Assembly: GCA_016630955.3 (NCBI GenBank)
Contig: CM049985.1
Coordinates: forward strand, 1,860,001-1,924,000
Reading direction: 5' to 3'
DNA from: Didymella arachidicola
Taxonomy: Eukaryota; Ascomycota; Dothideomycetes; Pleosporales; Didymellaceae
Length of the DNA stretch: 64,000 bases
This document shows, one piece after another, positions 32,753-44,639 of this stretch (the first letter of the stretch is position 1; the number at the start of each line of letters is the position of its first letter). A model generated the notes under the pieces. That model was not told the origin of the DNA. It saw only the letters and a list, made by a program, of their open reading frames with translations, and searched no databases. The translations under genes were made by a program, and so were the position numbers.

Positions 32753-33757
32753 TCACCACTTGAACCTATCGAAGACATTACTGCTGCGGATGTCCCTCTT
32801 CCTCGAACCTCCAGGCAGCGCAGACGTGCAGTCAATAAGGTCCTTGCTGTCCACACCCAGCATGCTCATCTTCTGCATGGCGCTGACGAACGCAATGTCC
32901 CATGCGCCCTTGCTCAGTGCGAAGGTGTTGAATGGGATCATGGTGAGCGGGTTCTGCGCTACGCTCTTGTCCGAGGGCAGCGTGAACGGCGCCTTGCCGC
33001 TGCGTGTCTCGGAGAAGTACTTGTTGTCCCATTGTCCGACGGTGGAGTCGAGTTCCTGTGGGGAGTCGGGGGATGTGAAGCGCTGCTTTGCGGCGGTGTG
33101 GGCGCCGAGGAGGGCGGCGAGGTCGACGGGTGAGAAGCCTTTGGATGCTGGGATATATTAGCGTGGACATGAGATTTGTGAGTTGGGCGACATACCGAAA
33201 AGCTTGATCAGGTCGCCACTCAGAACTCGCCCGGAGGGAAGCACACCAAGCGCGTTGGCTTCGCTGGAATCCTTGCGACCAACCTTGACCGGGACTGTGG
33301 GACCGCCGGGACATGTCTTGACGCCGTGTGCGGCGGCGAACTGGATGAGATCGGCCATGCCCACACCGGTGTTGGCCTGAACAGTCTTAAGGTTTCCGCA
33401 GAGACGCTCGAGACCCCTATTCTCTATGTTCGAGCACTCATCGGCGAGGATCAGAGAGCCATCGCATGCACCATTGAAGCAGTCATGGAACGACGACCGA
33501 ATGGCAGCGCGGGCAGCATCTGTGCACTGGCCGTCTGCCAGGAATTGCTCTGTGAGTTGTGCCGAGATCTGGGTCCACACAGCAGGACATTGTGCAGACT
33601 GCTTGTTCCCTCCCAGAAGCCCGTTAAGCATGCCGAAAATGTTTCCAAACGTCCTCTTGGAGACTACGCCGGCGTTGTGTATCTCGTCTCTGATGTCGAA
33701 AGCTTGTGCAGTACTTGTAGCCGCCAGGGCGGTAACGAAAATGTTCGAGATATACAT
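32753..33757 (-). CDS. secreted class II heme peroxidase (AA2-type)
   Basis: Extracellular H2O2-dependent peroxidase of the plant/fungal superfamily. Exons are 33757-33196 and 33147-32753 (318 residues); 48-nt intron (GTATGT..CCCAG with GCTAAT branch). Signal peptide MYISNIFVTALAATSTAQA. Distal heme pocket RSSFHDCF (Arg and His), then NGACDGSLIL with the distal Ca site. LCGNLKTVQANTGVGMADLIQFAAAHG is the family helix. Proximal His in LAALLGAHTAAKQRF. C-terminal WDNKYFSET and ALSKGAWDIAFVSAMQKMSMLG. It is an ascomycete-type member. I do not see the acidic Mn(II) triad or a clear surface Trp of lignin peroxidases, so substrates are probably generic phenolics. Cys-rich N-terminus (QCPAVW, GQCTDA). 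Confidence 0.92.
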
Positions 33758-33879
33758 TATAAAAGATAGTCGCTGACCAGATCTACTTGAACAAACGTGG
33801 AACGATGGGTATCGAAAGGCACTGGAGAAGTGAACGACTGCGAACTACTGCTAAAGCTTCGAGAGAGCAAGCTCAGATC

Positions 33880-33885
33880 TTTATA
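33880..33885 (-). promoter_or_regulatory. TATA box of the peroxidase gene (putative)
   Basis: GATATAAAG on the minus strand, about 125 bp upstream of the peroxidase start codon. Confidence 0.5.
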
Positions 33886-35023
33886 TCGCCAGATACCCCA
33901 ACGGGGCTCAGGCAGAGATGCCTAAATTGGAAGTAATTGGTGGAGACATTGTACCAACATAGGTTCATGATCCAAGCACCATGCCAGATGTGTCAAGATG
34001 TGCTGAAATAGATCTGCCAGCCGCTAGTATGGTGTAGCAGATGGTGAGGGTACTGGCTCGAGCTTTTTGTTGTGTGGAGCACGGAGTTGCGCCAAGCGCA
34101 AGTGGTAGCCATGTGTAGTCTGACAGACAGGCAAACACGTTCACATTGCGGTGTGATAGAGTGACAACGAACCTATGATCTGGTGATAACAGCGCGTCGG
34201 TACATCTGTGTAGTACCTAACACAAGTGGTGCTCATTCAGATTTTGGAGCTGCAGTAGGCATGGCTGATGCCACGAGGTTGCCACAGCATGGTCCCGCGT
34301 AGCTAGAGGAGTTCGGCCTGATGGTGTAACGAACGGGTCTGTCATTGTTCCTGGTAGATCGCGTTAGTTCGGAAGCGGCTGCCTAGTACCTGAGCGCCGC
34401 AAGTTCGAAACATTTGCTTCTAAAGAAAGAGCCGAAGATCTTGTTTCGAAGGTTGTTATGTTTGGTGAGCTTGGAGAATAAGCTCAAACAACGATCGTTC
34501 CGACCCCGCGAAGGAAGTTCCCTGCGCTGACCGCCCCAGGCGAGGATGAAGCTTTCGCTAGACTCGCGTTAATCCAGTCAGGGTCTAGCCCAGCCGGATG
34601 ACCTGCATTACAGCCGGTCGTGATTCTCGAAAACTCCAGAGTTCGTCCCTATAAATCGAATATGGATTCAGGCTATGTAGATATACCTAGGTAGCCAGGT
34701 TAGTCTGGCCTTTAATGAATTCTGGCCCAATTTCTCGTCATATTGTATTGTATCGCTGATTATATTACCTACCCTAACGGGCATGGCTTTTCATCATGAG
34801 CGGCTTCTCAGGGGCTTATGAGCGCTAATGTTGGCTGACAGAAGTTTGCAATGAAGTTTAGAAAGCTCCCAGTCATCTTGTGGGTATTTCATGGCATAAA
34901 TCGCCAGCTGAAGCAATAGTCTTGTTGGTGTTACGGAGGTCGAAGGGTCCGAGGCCTGAAAGCTGGGACGAAAAGGCAGTCGGCCGCTTAGCGAGAGCTT
35001 GCCTACCGAATGAAACACCCGCC

Positions 35024-35051
35024 ATTGTTTATTGTTTATTGTTTATTGTTT
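35024..35051 (+). repeat. ATTGTTT 7-bp tandem repeat, four copies
   Basis: ATTGTTT repeated four times in intergenic sequence; no gene association. Confidence 0.85.
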
Positions 35052-35832
35052 CTTCCGCAAGCCTTGCCCAAGCCTCGCCATGATGTGGCAAAGCACTCCG
35101 CTTGTATATTCGTCTGAAAACATGAGCTGGCACACCAATCCCGGGCATGCAGTGGATGATCGGTGAACAGAATGCGCCTTCCTCGACGAGGTGGTGCTCA
35201 CACAGAACCGGAGACCTCCGGCAGGGCAAAAACGTGGCCGGCAGAGAACGAGCCTATAACACCGCAAACCCGATCGATCTTCTGTCAACAGCATAATTCG
35301 AAATGGCCGAACCAGATCCCATTTGTGATGCTGCCAGTACGTTTTGCAATCAAATCGCGGCCGCACACAACGAGCGCACAGTCGTGCAACACGTTACGTT
35401 ATCATACTTTACGTGCAACTGTTCAGCCCAAAGACCATTCGGCCCAGTAACTAACAATCAGGCTATGCATTAGAATAGAGATTGAGTGATCTCGTCGAGT
35501 CGATACCAACGAACACAAGTCTGAGCTCCACACACATGACCTCTTGGGGAGAGAGACTCGTAGCTGAACAATACAAGACAATCAGGTTTCCCCAGTGACT
35601 TTGCTTTGAAAAAGGGCTCACTCGATAAGCTGAAGTGATCTCAACCTCACTTGCAATGTGCCGCGACATCAGGGTCTGCTGACTGCGTCTTGGACGGTCA
35701 CAGTGCCAAGCCATAGGCTGGTGTCTAAGGTAAGCATCGTGTTCAAGAAAAGTAGCGCCACTGCTTACTCTATGAGTTTCTCCAGTTCCCGTAGAGGCAG
35801 CTACACAAGTGGAAGTTTCTGGCTTGATGGCT

Positions 35833-36264
35833 TCAGGGCAAAGCTGCTGCGGATCGATTGTTCACCGCATCGTGCATTGTGGGCAAAAGTCTCTTCTTCT
35901 GGGAACCATCTCTTTGTAGTGGCTTCGGGAGATGAATGCATGGCTGGCATGATATCATGCTGCCAGGCTGAATTGGCTCAGTGCGACGTTGCCTGCCTGT
36001 GGTGGTAGCAACGTGATGTCTCCGCTCCATGATCGACTGTAAGACCTCGTGCCACCTTTCCGATGTCCTTCGAAGGTTTCCCTGGGTGTTCTGCTGGGTA
36101 TCATAGATAGGGTCTCGCAGCTGGCGTGTACGTGGGTAAATTCCGAAACGTCCATTATCCTCTCCGACATCGCGGCCCAGAAACTTGGGCACCTTTAACA
36201 GGCCTATGGCATGACAACTTGCAGCCAACAGAGGAACTGACAGCACATGAGTGAGACGGAGCAT
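35833..36264 (-). CDS. possible small secreted protein (uncertain)
   Basis: A 143-codon open frame whose first 19 residues (MLRLTHVLSVPLLAASCHA) look like a signal peptide. It is followed by a hydrophilic sequence with only two further Cys and no domain I know. A TATTTATA on the same strand lies about 175 bp upstream. The C-terminal half looks less protein-like, so an intron or chance extension is possible. Treat as a candidate only. Confidence 0.3.
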   Translation of the reverse strand: MLRLTHVLSVPLLAASCHAIGLLKVPKFLGRDVGEDNGRFGIYPRTRQLRDPIYDTQQNTQGNLRRTSERWHEVLQSIMERRHHVATTTGRQRRTEPIQPGSMISCQPCIHLPKPLQRDGSQKKRLLPTMHDAVNNRSAAALP

Positions 36265-39076
36265 TGTATCAACTAGTGTTCTCTTGCTTCAAGAGCGCAG
36301 AAGTCTGTGTCTGACCTTCATTTGGAAGAAAGCCGTTCGCGATCGAGTAAAGCAGCGCGAGGGGCGGTAGCTGCGCACGAGGTCTCAGAAACCGCAGATG
36401 TCCGATGCTCAGAAGCAAATGGAGGGTAGTCGTGAGGTATAAATAGTGTTCACGCCATATAATGCTCGTGCGCCATTCGGTGAGGATGTGATGTAGGATA
36501 GGGTGATCTAGGGCTGCAGATGCTTTGACTGCTTAGGGGTCGATCAGTGGAGGAGTATGTGCGTAGTCGTAGTGGTGGATACAGGAGGCTTTTCAAAGCA
36601 CTCAGGCAGACCGGTGTTGCCTTTGCTTAGACTTTACTCAAGACTGCGGTCGATAGCTTTAAGGGTTGCAAATGTTCAGGCCTCGATTTTGGGAAGAGTG
36701 CCGTGGTTCGCTGAGCCGTAGATTCGACGAAAGCGGTGTTATCTAGATGAGGGATGGCTTATGAGATATATATGAGGGTTTCAGCGATTAATCAATTGGT
36801 GGGCGCAATTTTTGAGCTAATAGCGGTCCTTATGCTTCGCAAAACGCCAACCCGAACAGTCGAAGACAGTGATGTAGAACCTAGAGCTGGGGCATCACGA
36901 ATGGTCTACGCAGTTGACTTGATGCCTGGGCAGGCCGTGAAAAAATTTCGTTGTGAGATCGTGATATCCTGAGCGGCCTGCGATTCGTAAGAGTGGAGGA
37001 TGGGGAAACGGCAGCTGTTGTTAGAGTATCCTTGAAGATGTGCAGGCCCGACCGAGTCTTAGGTAGGTTCGAGGGATGCCTAAAGAGGCAACCAGGCTCT
37101 TGGGCAGCTAACCTCGGCTCTGACTCCAGACCTCGTTGGCATTTGGATGTTATAGTTTGATGATGGAGAATGAAGTATGGTGTATGGGGCAAGGGGTAAG
37201 TCAGTGCAGACACATTAGCGCCATGTGCCTTGAGAGCTCCGTGGTCGATGACACTATTCGCACGCTGTATCTCACTTCAGTAAGATGCATTTCTGGTGGT
37301 TGTATCGGTGAATCTGTGGACATGAGATGGCTGGGTGCTCAACCAATATGTATTGGAAACGTGGTTATGAGCTTAAGTTGTTGCATATATCTGATACTGA
37401 TTGGAATGGCACAGTACCGCCCGTTCTGCATTTGCTGTCCGGCCTTGTGTACAATGTTCCAGTGTGAGCCCCGCAACCACACTCCGGGAAGCTCGAGATA
37501 CACGTTTCTAGGTTCATTGTTTTCGAGATATCCGCGACTAGGAAGATCTCATCCAGCTGCAAGTCAAAGTGGATTCAACGTAGAGCCAGCCTCGCAAGGT
37601 TCGAACACGATAGTCACATCGTAGCCTCGACAATACCAGGATATCACTTGAAAGCAACGTGGCTGAGGTCGGAACCGTATTGGGGACGATGTGTCTAGCC
37701 CTCTACAGGCACGTGGAATCAACATTGCGTGGCTCAAGATGTACTTGACGCGGGGAAAGCACCGCAACAGCAGCGAGGCTAATCGCACGAGCGTGTATGC
37801 ATGTCCTCTGCGCCAGCTTCGTAATGTTTGGTCTCGAAGCGTGAAGTCGGCACTATAAACGCGGGGAACCCACCCTGTTGATTAGACCTATGACCGGGCG
37901 TGCATGGTCTGTAATCCCAAAATCAGAAGAGATGAGGAGAAGTGCTGTGTAGCCGTCGTCAAGTCAGTCGAGACGCAGCATATGATTAGTCGCAAGATGC
38001 TCCCAGGTTGTAGACGGTGGCTTGAGTTTTCCGCAGTTTGGGCATGTCGAAAGAGGAGAAATCGTCTTCTGGAAGCCGCGTAGAACGCTTGTGTCGTCTT
38101 CAGTCTTCCTTGGCTGTGTTAGACACTCAAGAATGTGCAAGGGAAGTGTATTGTGGAGCGGCATCTCCGCATCTGGTAATTCGCGCACAAGGGCCTTCGG
38201 TGCGGTGATCGCGATGACACGTGAGGCGGGAAAAGTCGCGTGAAGGATGTTGCTCGGAAAGGCACGTACCCGCTTTTGTCCAAGTTCTTGAGGCTCGGAA
38301 GCATGTCTCCACTCACCATGCTTGTTGTGCGACGTTGGCAGAGCCTCGTGGAAGTCGTGAAGAGCCCCACACCCTTGGGAGCACGGCTTCAACGGCGCTC
38401 ACTGTCACCCGATGCCATGGCTTGACATCGATGATCTCTGTGGTGATCGTTGTTTGGTGATGCAGAATTCGGTAGTCATGCCCGCAAAATCAAGAAAAGC
38501 AGACAAGCAAACCTCTCATACGCCTGCGGACCTTCCGCGGCTTGATCTGACTCGGCACAGGCTTGAATCGAGCATGGCTCCGCCTCGACACGATGCGACT
38601 CAAGAAAGGAGCCAACACTTCATCAACCTCCCACGACTCCGGAGCTGCCCAATACAGCAATCCGCCCTCAACTGCCTTGCCAGCGTCCAGCACGGCCGCT
38701 ACGCACCAGCGAATCACGGATCTTGCCTTGCAGCTTTCTCGATCTCCGCTTCTGCACCAAGCCCCAAATGACGCGCTAATCCCCGCCTCCGCAACGCGGC
38801 TCAACGACAGACGTCATCGTTCCCCACAGCCTAAAGGATGGTGCCATGGCTTACGGGTGCCGCACGACTATTGTGCGCTAGTGGAAATGGATATGATGAG
38901 GACGGACTCGGTTACATCGTTGGGACAGTGACGGGTGCTGGTTCAAAAGGCGGGCAGCGCGCCTTCTGCTTTTACTATCGCACTTGTTTTTGCTTGCAAG
39001 GCTTGGCTGGGACTAGATTGTCCCTTGTAATTTGTCTTGAGTCTTGTACACGCGCTGAGGGCGCAACGCTTTCATC
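36265..39076. other. 2.8-kb stretch without a supported gene
   Basis: A good TATAAATAG on the plus strand at about 36438 has no recognisable gene after it. A minus-strand frame at 37964-38392 (142 codons) ends in a possible C2H2-like motif (CPNCGK...HLATNH) but lacks supporting context. A minus-strand frame at 38490-38804 is basic at its end (QIKPRKVRRRMRG) and lacks an ATG. These two could be exons of one unknown gene; I cannot show it. Confidence 0.35.
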
Positions 39077-40788
39077 ATGGGCAAGAAATTCTACGGTCTT
39101 ACGGGCACCAAGCTCAACATCGCCATTGCGATTGTTGCAGGAACCGATTTTGCGCTCTTTGGATATGGTATGTTCTTCCTGCTGTATCAATGATTAAAGC
39201 CAACATCTTTCAGATCAGGGTGTCATGGGCGGTCTGCTCACCTTGGAGTCCTTTGTCCGTTATTTCCCCGAGATCAACACTCTGCGGCCTCCCAATGGCG
39301 ACGCTAGCCACACGGCGACTATCCAGGCCATCACGGTCGGCGCATACACTCTCGGATGTTTCTTTGGCGCTGTTGCGACTATCTGGCTTGGTAACATGCT
39401 CGGACGCAAGAAGACTATCTTCGTTGGGAGTGTCATCATGATCGTCGGCGCAGCTATTCAAACAGCATCGTTCAGTCTCGCTCAGCTTATTGTTGGGCGT
39501 TGGATCACCGGCTTTGGCAACGGCATGAACACAAGTACGGTTCCAACATGGCAATCCGAAACGTCGAAACCACACAGAAGAGGACAAATGGTCATGATCG
39601 AGGGATCGCTCATCGTGTTTGGTGTTATGCTGAGCTATTGGCTTGATCTTGGGTTTTCATTCCTCGAGCCTAGCTCGATCGCCTGGCGATTCCCCATCGG
39701 TTTCCAAATCATCCTCGCCATCGTCATCCTTATCTTGATTCCTGGTCTTCCTGAATCGCCACGTTGGCTCGTTCTCAAGGGGCGAGATGATGAGGCGTGG
39801 GAAGTCCTGGCGGCGCTGAGTAATTTGCCAAAGGAGGACAAGAAGATTGTCACAGAATTGCAGGCTGTCAAGGATGTCGTCTTTGAGATGTCCAGGGGCG
39901 GCTTCCGGGAGTGCTTCAAGACCAACAGGAACAGGAACTTCCACCGCACAGTGCTTGCATACGTCAACCAGATGTTCCAACAAATTTCTGGTATCAACCT
40001 GTCAGTACCTCAAATTCATGGTGCAACGATGACACTAACATCATTGCAGTGTCACATACTATGCAGCGACCATTTTCGAAGGTTCCCTCGGCCTTTCGCC
40101 TTTCCTGAGTCGTCTTCTAGCTGCTTGCAACGGAACCGAGTACTGGATCGCTTCCTGGATCGCCATCTTCACCATCGAGAGATTTGGTCGTCGCAAGCTG
40201 ATGATTTTCGGTGCTATCGGCATGAGCGCGACCATGGCCATCCTGGCAGGAACGACCAGCAACGTTGAGAACAAGGCGTGCGCTCTGATTGCAACCGTCA
40301 TGCTCTTCGTATTCAACTCATTCTTCGCGGTTGGATGGCTTGGGATGACCTGGCTATACCCTGCTGAGATCACACCGCTCTCAATTCGTGCCCCTGCCAA
40401 CGCCATCGCCACCACCGCGAACTGGGCCTTCAACTTTATGGTCGTTATGGTCACACCTGTCGCCTTTGCAAACATTGCTTGGAGGACGTACATCATCTTT
40501 GCTGTCATCAACGCTGCCATGGCACCCAGCGTGTATTTCTTCTTCCCTGAGACCGCCGGACGCTCGCTTGAGGAGATGGATGAGATATTCCACAACACGA
40601 CAAACCCATTCAACTGCGTTAAGATCGCCAAAGAGTTGCCCCACCGCTTCGATAAGCGTGGAAATCTTCTGATTGACTACAATGATACCGAGGAAGCGAG
40701 AGATGTTGAGAGGAGGAGGAGCTCTGTCACCGGCGCAGGGCCGGGCATCCTTGATAAGGACAGAAGGGAGCACCACGAGAAGGCATAG
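39077..40788 (+). CDS. MFS sugar transporter (hexose/quinate-permease type)
   Basis: Twelve-helix plasma-membrane sugar importer. Exons are 39077-39167, 39214-40000 and 40050-40788 (538 residues), introns 46 and 49 nt. Start MGKKFYGLTGTKLNIAIAIV. Sugar-porter signatures: GYDQGVMGGLLT across the first junction, LGNMLGRKKTIFVG, RWITGFGNGMNTSTVPTWQSE, PESPRWLVLKGR, the QQISGINLVTYYAA segment across the second junction, WLYPAEITPLSIRAPANA and FPETAGRSLEEMDEIF. Hydrophilic C-tail of about 60 residues, rich in charged residues, cytoplasmic. The exact substrate cannot be read from the sequence. Confidence 0.94.
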
Positions 40789-41250
40789 GTAAATAACTAC
40801 TGCCGCGCAAGCAAAGTTCTGTTAAAACCGTTGTCGTATACAAGCAGTTTTGCGGCATACTCTGATCGCTGCTTTTAGGCGAATATAGCCCGAGGCGACT
40901 CGAAGCATGGAAGTGCCTCCATTAGCGCGAATCGAACAATGACATGTGATACCCTTTATTATTCACTTGTGTTGCTTCTGTATACTCAAACATCTCCACT
41001 GCGTTCTGTCATTCTCGCCTCACTAGCCTCAGCAAGCAAATTGGGGGACCGGAGGAGGGACGATGATAGAAGAGAAACGCAAGGCCCTGCCGAAGAGCTT
41101 CTTCGTAGTACTGGTAGCGGAGTATTGACTCACACATTTCTTGTTATTGATGGTGAATTATGTCGCTACCTCTTGAATGAAGTGCTTTTGTCTCTGTAAG
41201 GTGGGTATATGAGGCTAACAAATATTCTGATATATGCAAAATCAAGATGT
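40789..41250. other. intergenic between convergent transporters
   Basis: 3' flanks only; nothing recognised. Confidence 0.5.
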
Positions 41251-42999
41251 TTATGGGCTTGGGTGGACGCCGGCATGTCTCTGTTTCTCGCTCGCTGTTG
41301 CTGCCGCCACGGCATGTCCGTCATCGAGACCTAGAGCGCTATCTATTGGGGGCTCGCTGGTTTCCTGCTTTACCCGGCCGGTGTCATCCTTGTGGCCTTG
41401 GGTCGTGATGCGCAGGAAGGGAACCAAGAGTACGGCAACGAAGGAGATGCCAAGTGCAAACCAGAATGTAGCGGCATATGGCGCAAATGGATCATTGGCG
41501 TAATATCCAGATGTTGGTGGGTTCCTCTCAACGGCATCGAAGATGGCAGTGGCGATACCATATGCCACTGCAGTACAGAGGCGAGTCAAGGTCTGGAGTA
41601 GCGAGCCAGCTATTGACTGCTTGTTCGCGGGCATCGAGGAAAGAACATACATCTATTGATGTCAATGGAGGGAATCGAATGTTATGACAAGTACTTACGT
41701 TTGCAACAATGAACTCAAAGTCGGCACCCATGACACAAAAACACAAGGCAGGGAACGAAAATGCCCAATACGAATCGCCCTTTCGCTGTACTGCAACAAG
41801 TACGAAAGCAATGACGTATGACCAAGCACCAATGCCCATGATGAGCTTGTTGGACACCCTGTGTTGGATCAAAGCCGCGACGGCGTTGGCGAGGAGTCCT
41901 ACTACGACCATGGGCAGCAGGTGCACACCTGTCATGAGAGCGTTATATCCAAGCTCCGTCTGGAAGTAAAGCGCGATCCAAAAAGATACTATTGGAAAGC
42001 CAAGGAAGCCCAACGACAAGATGAGAAGGAGCTACACCGGTTAGTGAGCGTTCTCGCGAAATGGAATTCTACTGGGCAACTCACCAGAGAGAAGTCTCTG
42101 TCTTTGAACACGTTCATGTCTACAATGGCGTACGGGTGCTTCAGCTCCCACACAACGAATGCGCCAATTAAGAGCAGACCAAGGACTAACAATACTAGCA
42201 CATAGGGTGTCCTCCAGCCATTTGGAGCGTCGCCCGCGAGACTAAGAGCTGCACAGAACATCCCGATGCCCGCGATGGTCATGCCAGTTCCGGGCAGGTC
42301 TAACTTTTTGAAGGTCTCCGCATCGAGTTTCTGCCTCGTCATCGTGTCCGTAGGTACTGTCAAGAAAGCGACGATAGATGTGATGAAGTATGTTATCGCG
42401 ATGAAGTAGAAGCCGGCTCGCCAGTTGAACACCTGCGTGAAGAGACCACTGAGGATGGTGCCGAAGACGAAACCGAGCGGGTTGCCTGCGCTGAAGCAAC
42501 CGAATGCTCTGTTCTTGCGGGGGCTCGGCCTGTCATAGATTGTACCGAGCATGCCTTGAGCAGGAGGAACGGCAGATGCAGAGAAGATGCCTAGGATTCC
42601 ACAAAGTACATCGACCGTGATGCCATTTTTTGCGAAACCAGTGCCCAGAGCAACGATGGAGAAGAGGAGCATGGATCCAATGAATAAAGATTTGCGACCA
42701 AATAGATCAGCAATACTGCCAAAGAAGAGCAGCAATGAACCGGCAGCTAATGAGCACGCAGCGTTCATCCAAGTGATTTGTGCGTTGGTCATGTTTAAGT
42801 CTTTAGCCGCGAAAGAGCTCATGACGGTGATTGAGCCGCCCACAATGCCCGACATGGCAACTGCCATGGTAACTGACAATACAAAGAGACATTCCTGGAG
42901 CGTCGATTTGAAGCATGCTGGTCGCGCATTGGGATCTTTCTCGCCATGATCGCAGGTAGGTGACGGTGGACAACTGCCGAGCTCAGCATTTGTGTCCAT
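41251..42999 (-). CDS. MFS transporter, DHA2 (14-helix) type
   Basis: Proton-coupled exporter of the drug:H+ antiporter-2 group. Exons are 42999-42085, 42031-41699 and 41652-41251 (549 residues), introns 53 and 46 nt. Cytoplasmic N-tail of about 30 residues, then FVLSVTMAVAMSGIVGGSITV, NMTNAQITWMNAACSLAAGSLLLFFGSIADLFGRKSLFIG (motif A), GNPLGFVFGTILSGLF (motif C-like), WELKHPYAIVDMNVFKDRDFSLLLLILSLGF, and further helices to WFALGISFVAVLLVPF. The first loop after helix 2 has the MFS G-x3-D-x2-GRK core as GSIADLFGRK. Substrate unknown; family members export toxic compounds or small metabolites. No biosynthetic cluster is adjacent. Confidence 0.9.
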
Positions 43000-43586
43000 A
43001 ATGGGTGGAGGGCGTTGAGTGATGCAAAGGCAGAGGCAGGATCGGTGAAAAGGGTCAGAGAATCCAAGGCTATAGCGCCATGCTTAGGGCTCGTCCAAAA
43101 ATCAATCGACAGTGAAGCTTCTTAACTCGAGTGAAAGAGTGCGCGATCGCGCAATGTCCGGATTTTTAAAGTGCGGCGTTTCTTCCGCACCCTCACCGCT
43201 GCTGACCAGATCGGACAACCACCTTTCTGGGAACTCGATCCCTTCGTATATGGCAATTTTTCGCGATGGCACACCCTGCAGCACGGCTTTCAGCTGCGAA
43301 ATCGTTGGTCTTTTTTTCTTATTGTTCTCGCAAGGACCGTGCCCCATTGCTAGGATTGCTGAGCTCGTTTCATCATCATATATGTGGACTCTTCCACGTC
43401 CGCGCGGCGGTAAGGGCGCGGTTGGTGGGATGTTGGCACTTCAAGACCGGAACCAGCCGTGCAGGGCATTCCGATTGGACATGTGCATCTCTGAGGTTGA
43501 GATTCTGAGAAACTGCGTCAAGCTCCCTCTCTCGCGAAATCAACTGGTGCGACCATGGGTATCATTCTGGTAGTATACACGTACTT
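43000..43586. other. intergenic
   Basis: Promoter of the DHA2 gene and 3' flank of the CYC2-like gene. No gene seen. Confidence 0.45.
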
Positions 43587-44639
43587 TTACAACTTGAAGA
43601 CCTTCCAGTCTCCAAGATCCATTCCTTTCAATACACCACCTAGTGGGCCTTGCGTCTCTCGACCGTCAGCCCAGACTTTCCTGCCAGCCCAATGCTCGAT
43701 GAAACCATCAGGACCAGAGACAATGATTAGTTTGGAGCCTCTTTCTTGGGATATGCTAATCATCCTCTTTGCTACGTCCTCTGGTTGGATGAAGGTCTTT
43801 TCCTCGTCAACGTAATATTGGACCTTCAATCCTTGGGTAGCGATTGTGTTATTCGCCTTGAGTGCATCGAGTTCCTCCACAATGAGGCCTTTGTTTTGCG
43901 GTGTTTCGGTTTCGACGGGGTCATCCTTCGAAAGGCCGACCAACGTTGCAGTCTCGCTTGACCCAACGAGAATGCTCTTCCACCAACCGAGTCTATTTTG
44001 CGAAGTATTCGGCGCCTCACGTTCATCGCTGACACCGCCCACGCATTCCTCTCGCTTGCGATTTGCCCAGAGGATTTGCATTTTGCTGCCAGTCCTTCTG
44101 CTCAGAGCCTGCGCGACTTGCATAGCCGGTGCAATGCCGGTACCTCCTGCCAGAAAGATGACTTCCTTGACATTGCGAGGCAGCTCGAATTCGGCATTAG
44201 GACCGCGCAGCTCTATTGTTGCTTGCTCAGGCAATCGGTGCAAATATGTCGACACCTCCCCTCCGGTCTCTTGCCGTATCAAGAGCCTTATATTCTGTGG
44301 CGCATTTTCATCCTTCTTGCCATCCGTAGTATGAGGCAGCGGTGTATAGGCACGAGCAATTTGCAGTTGCGGCTGCTTGATCTGTATGCTCCAGACGCTG
44401 CGCTTTTCCACCTCCTTCACACTTTGCGAATCGGGTGCACCACTGGCATTCCTTAATGTAAATATAGCACTGGTTGAAGATACAGGCTGCTTGTCGACGA
44501 GTGTGTACGGCGTGAATGTGTGCGGGTTCAGCGATTCGTCGGTCAATCTCGAGGGGCCGAAGAAGCGGTACGCTGCGCCGCCAGCTGCTGATGTACCGAG
44601 GACGATCAGGGCACCAGCCCGCCGTTTGACCCAGGACAT
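43587..44639 (-). CDS. CYC2: CYC2-like mitochondrial FAD/NAD(P)H oxidoreductase
   Basis: Single-exon 350-residue protein of the ferredoxin/cytochrome-b5-reductase fold, resembling yeast Cyc2, an inner-membrane flavoprotein that helps heme attachment to cytochrome c. A basic N-terminus plus one membrane helix (GALIVLGTSAAGGAAYRFF) fits an inner-membrane anchor. FAD-binding motif ARAYTPLP with GGEVSTYLHRLP; NAD(P)-binding EVIFLAGGTGIAPAMQVAQAL; C-terminal SGPDGFIEHWAGRKVW and GPLGGVLKGMDL, which distinguish it from ordinary cytochrome b5 reductases. It carries an insert of about 60 residues in the NAD lobe (ECVGGVSDEREAPN...). The specific Cyc2 assignment is an inference from these C-terminal motifs. 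Confidence 0.8.
   Translation of the reverse strand: MSWVKRRAGALIVLGTSAAGGAAYRFFGPSRLTDESLNPHTFTPYTLVDKQPVSSTSAIFTLRNASGAPDSQSVKEVEKRSVWSIQIKQPQLQIARAYTPLPHTTDGKKDENAPQNIRLLIRQETGGEVSTYLHRLPEQATIELRGPNAEFELPRNVKEVIFLAGGTGIAPAMQVAQALSRRTGSKMQILWANRKREECVGGVSDEREAPNTSQNRLGWWKSILVGSSETATLVGLSKDDPVETETPQNKGLIVEELDALKANNTIATQGLKVQYYVDEEKTFIQPEDVAKRMISISQERGSKLIIVSGPDGFIEHWAGRKVWADGRETQGPLGGVLKGMDLGDWKVFKL

Larger units (their letters stand above)
33758..35832. other. 2-kb gene-free stretch
   Basis: Peroxidase promoter at the left end. The remainder has no supported gene. Around 34660-34790 there are AT-rich segments with TACCTAGGTA-like sequence, which may be repeat debris. A 7-bp tandem repeat lies at 35024-35051. 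Confidence 0.45.

Noticed and set aside
37964..38804. Minus-strand frames with a C2H2-like end and a basic stretch
   Set aside because: No ATG for the upstream frame and no convincing splice; cannot be shown to form one gene.
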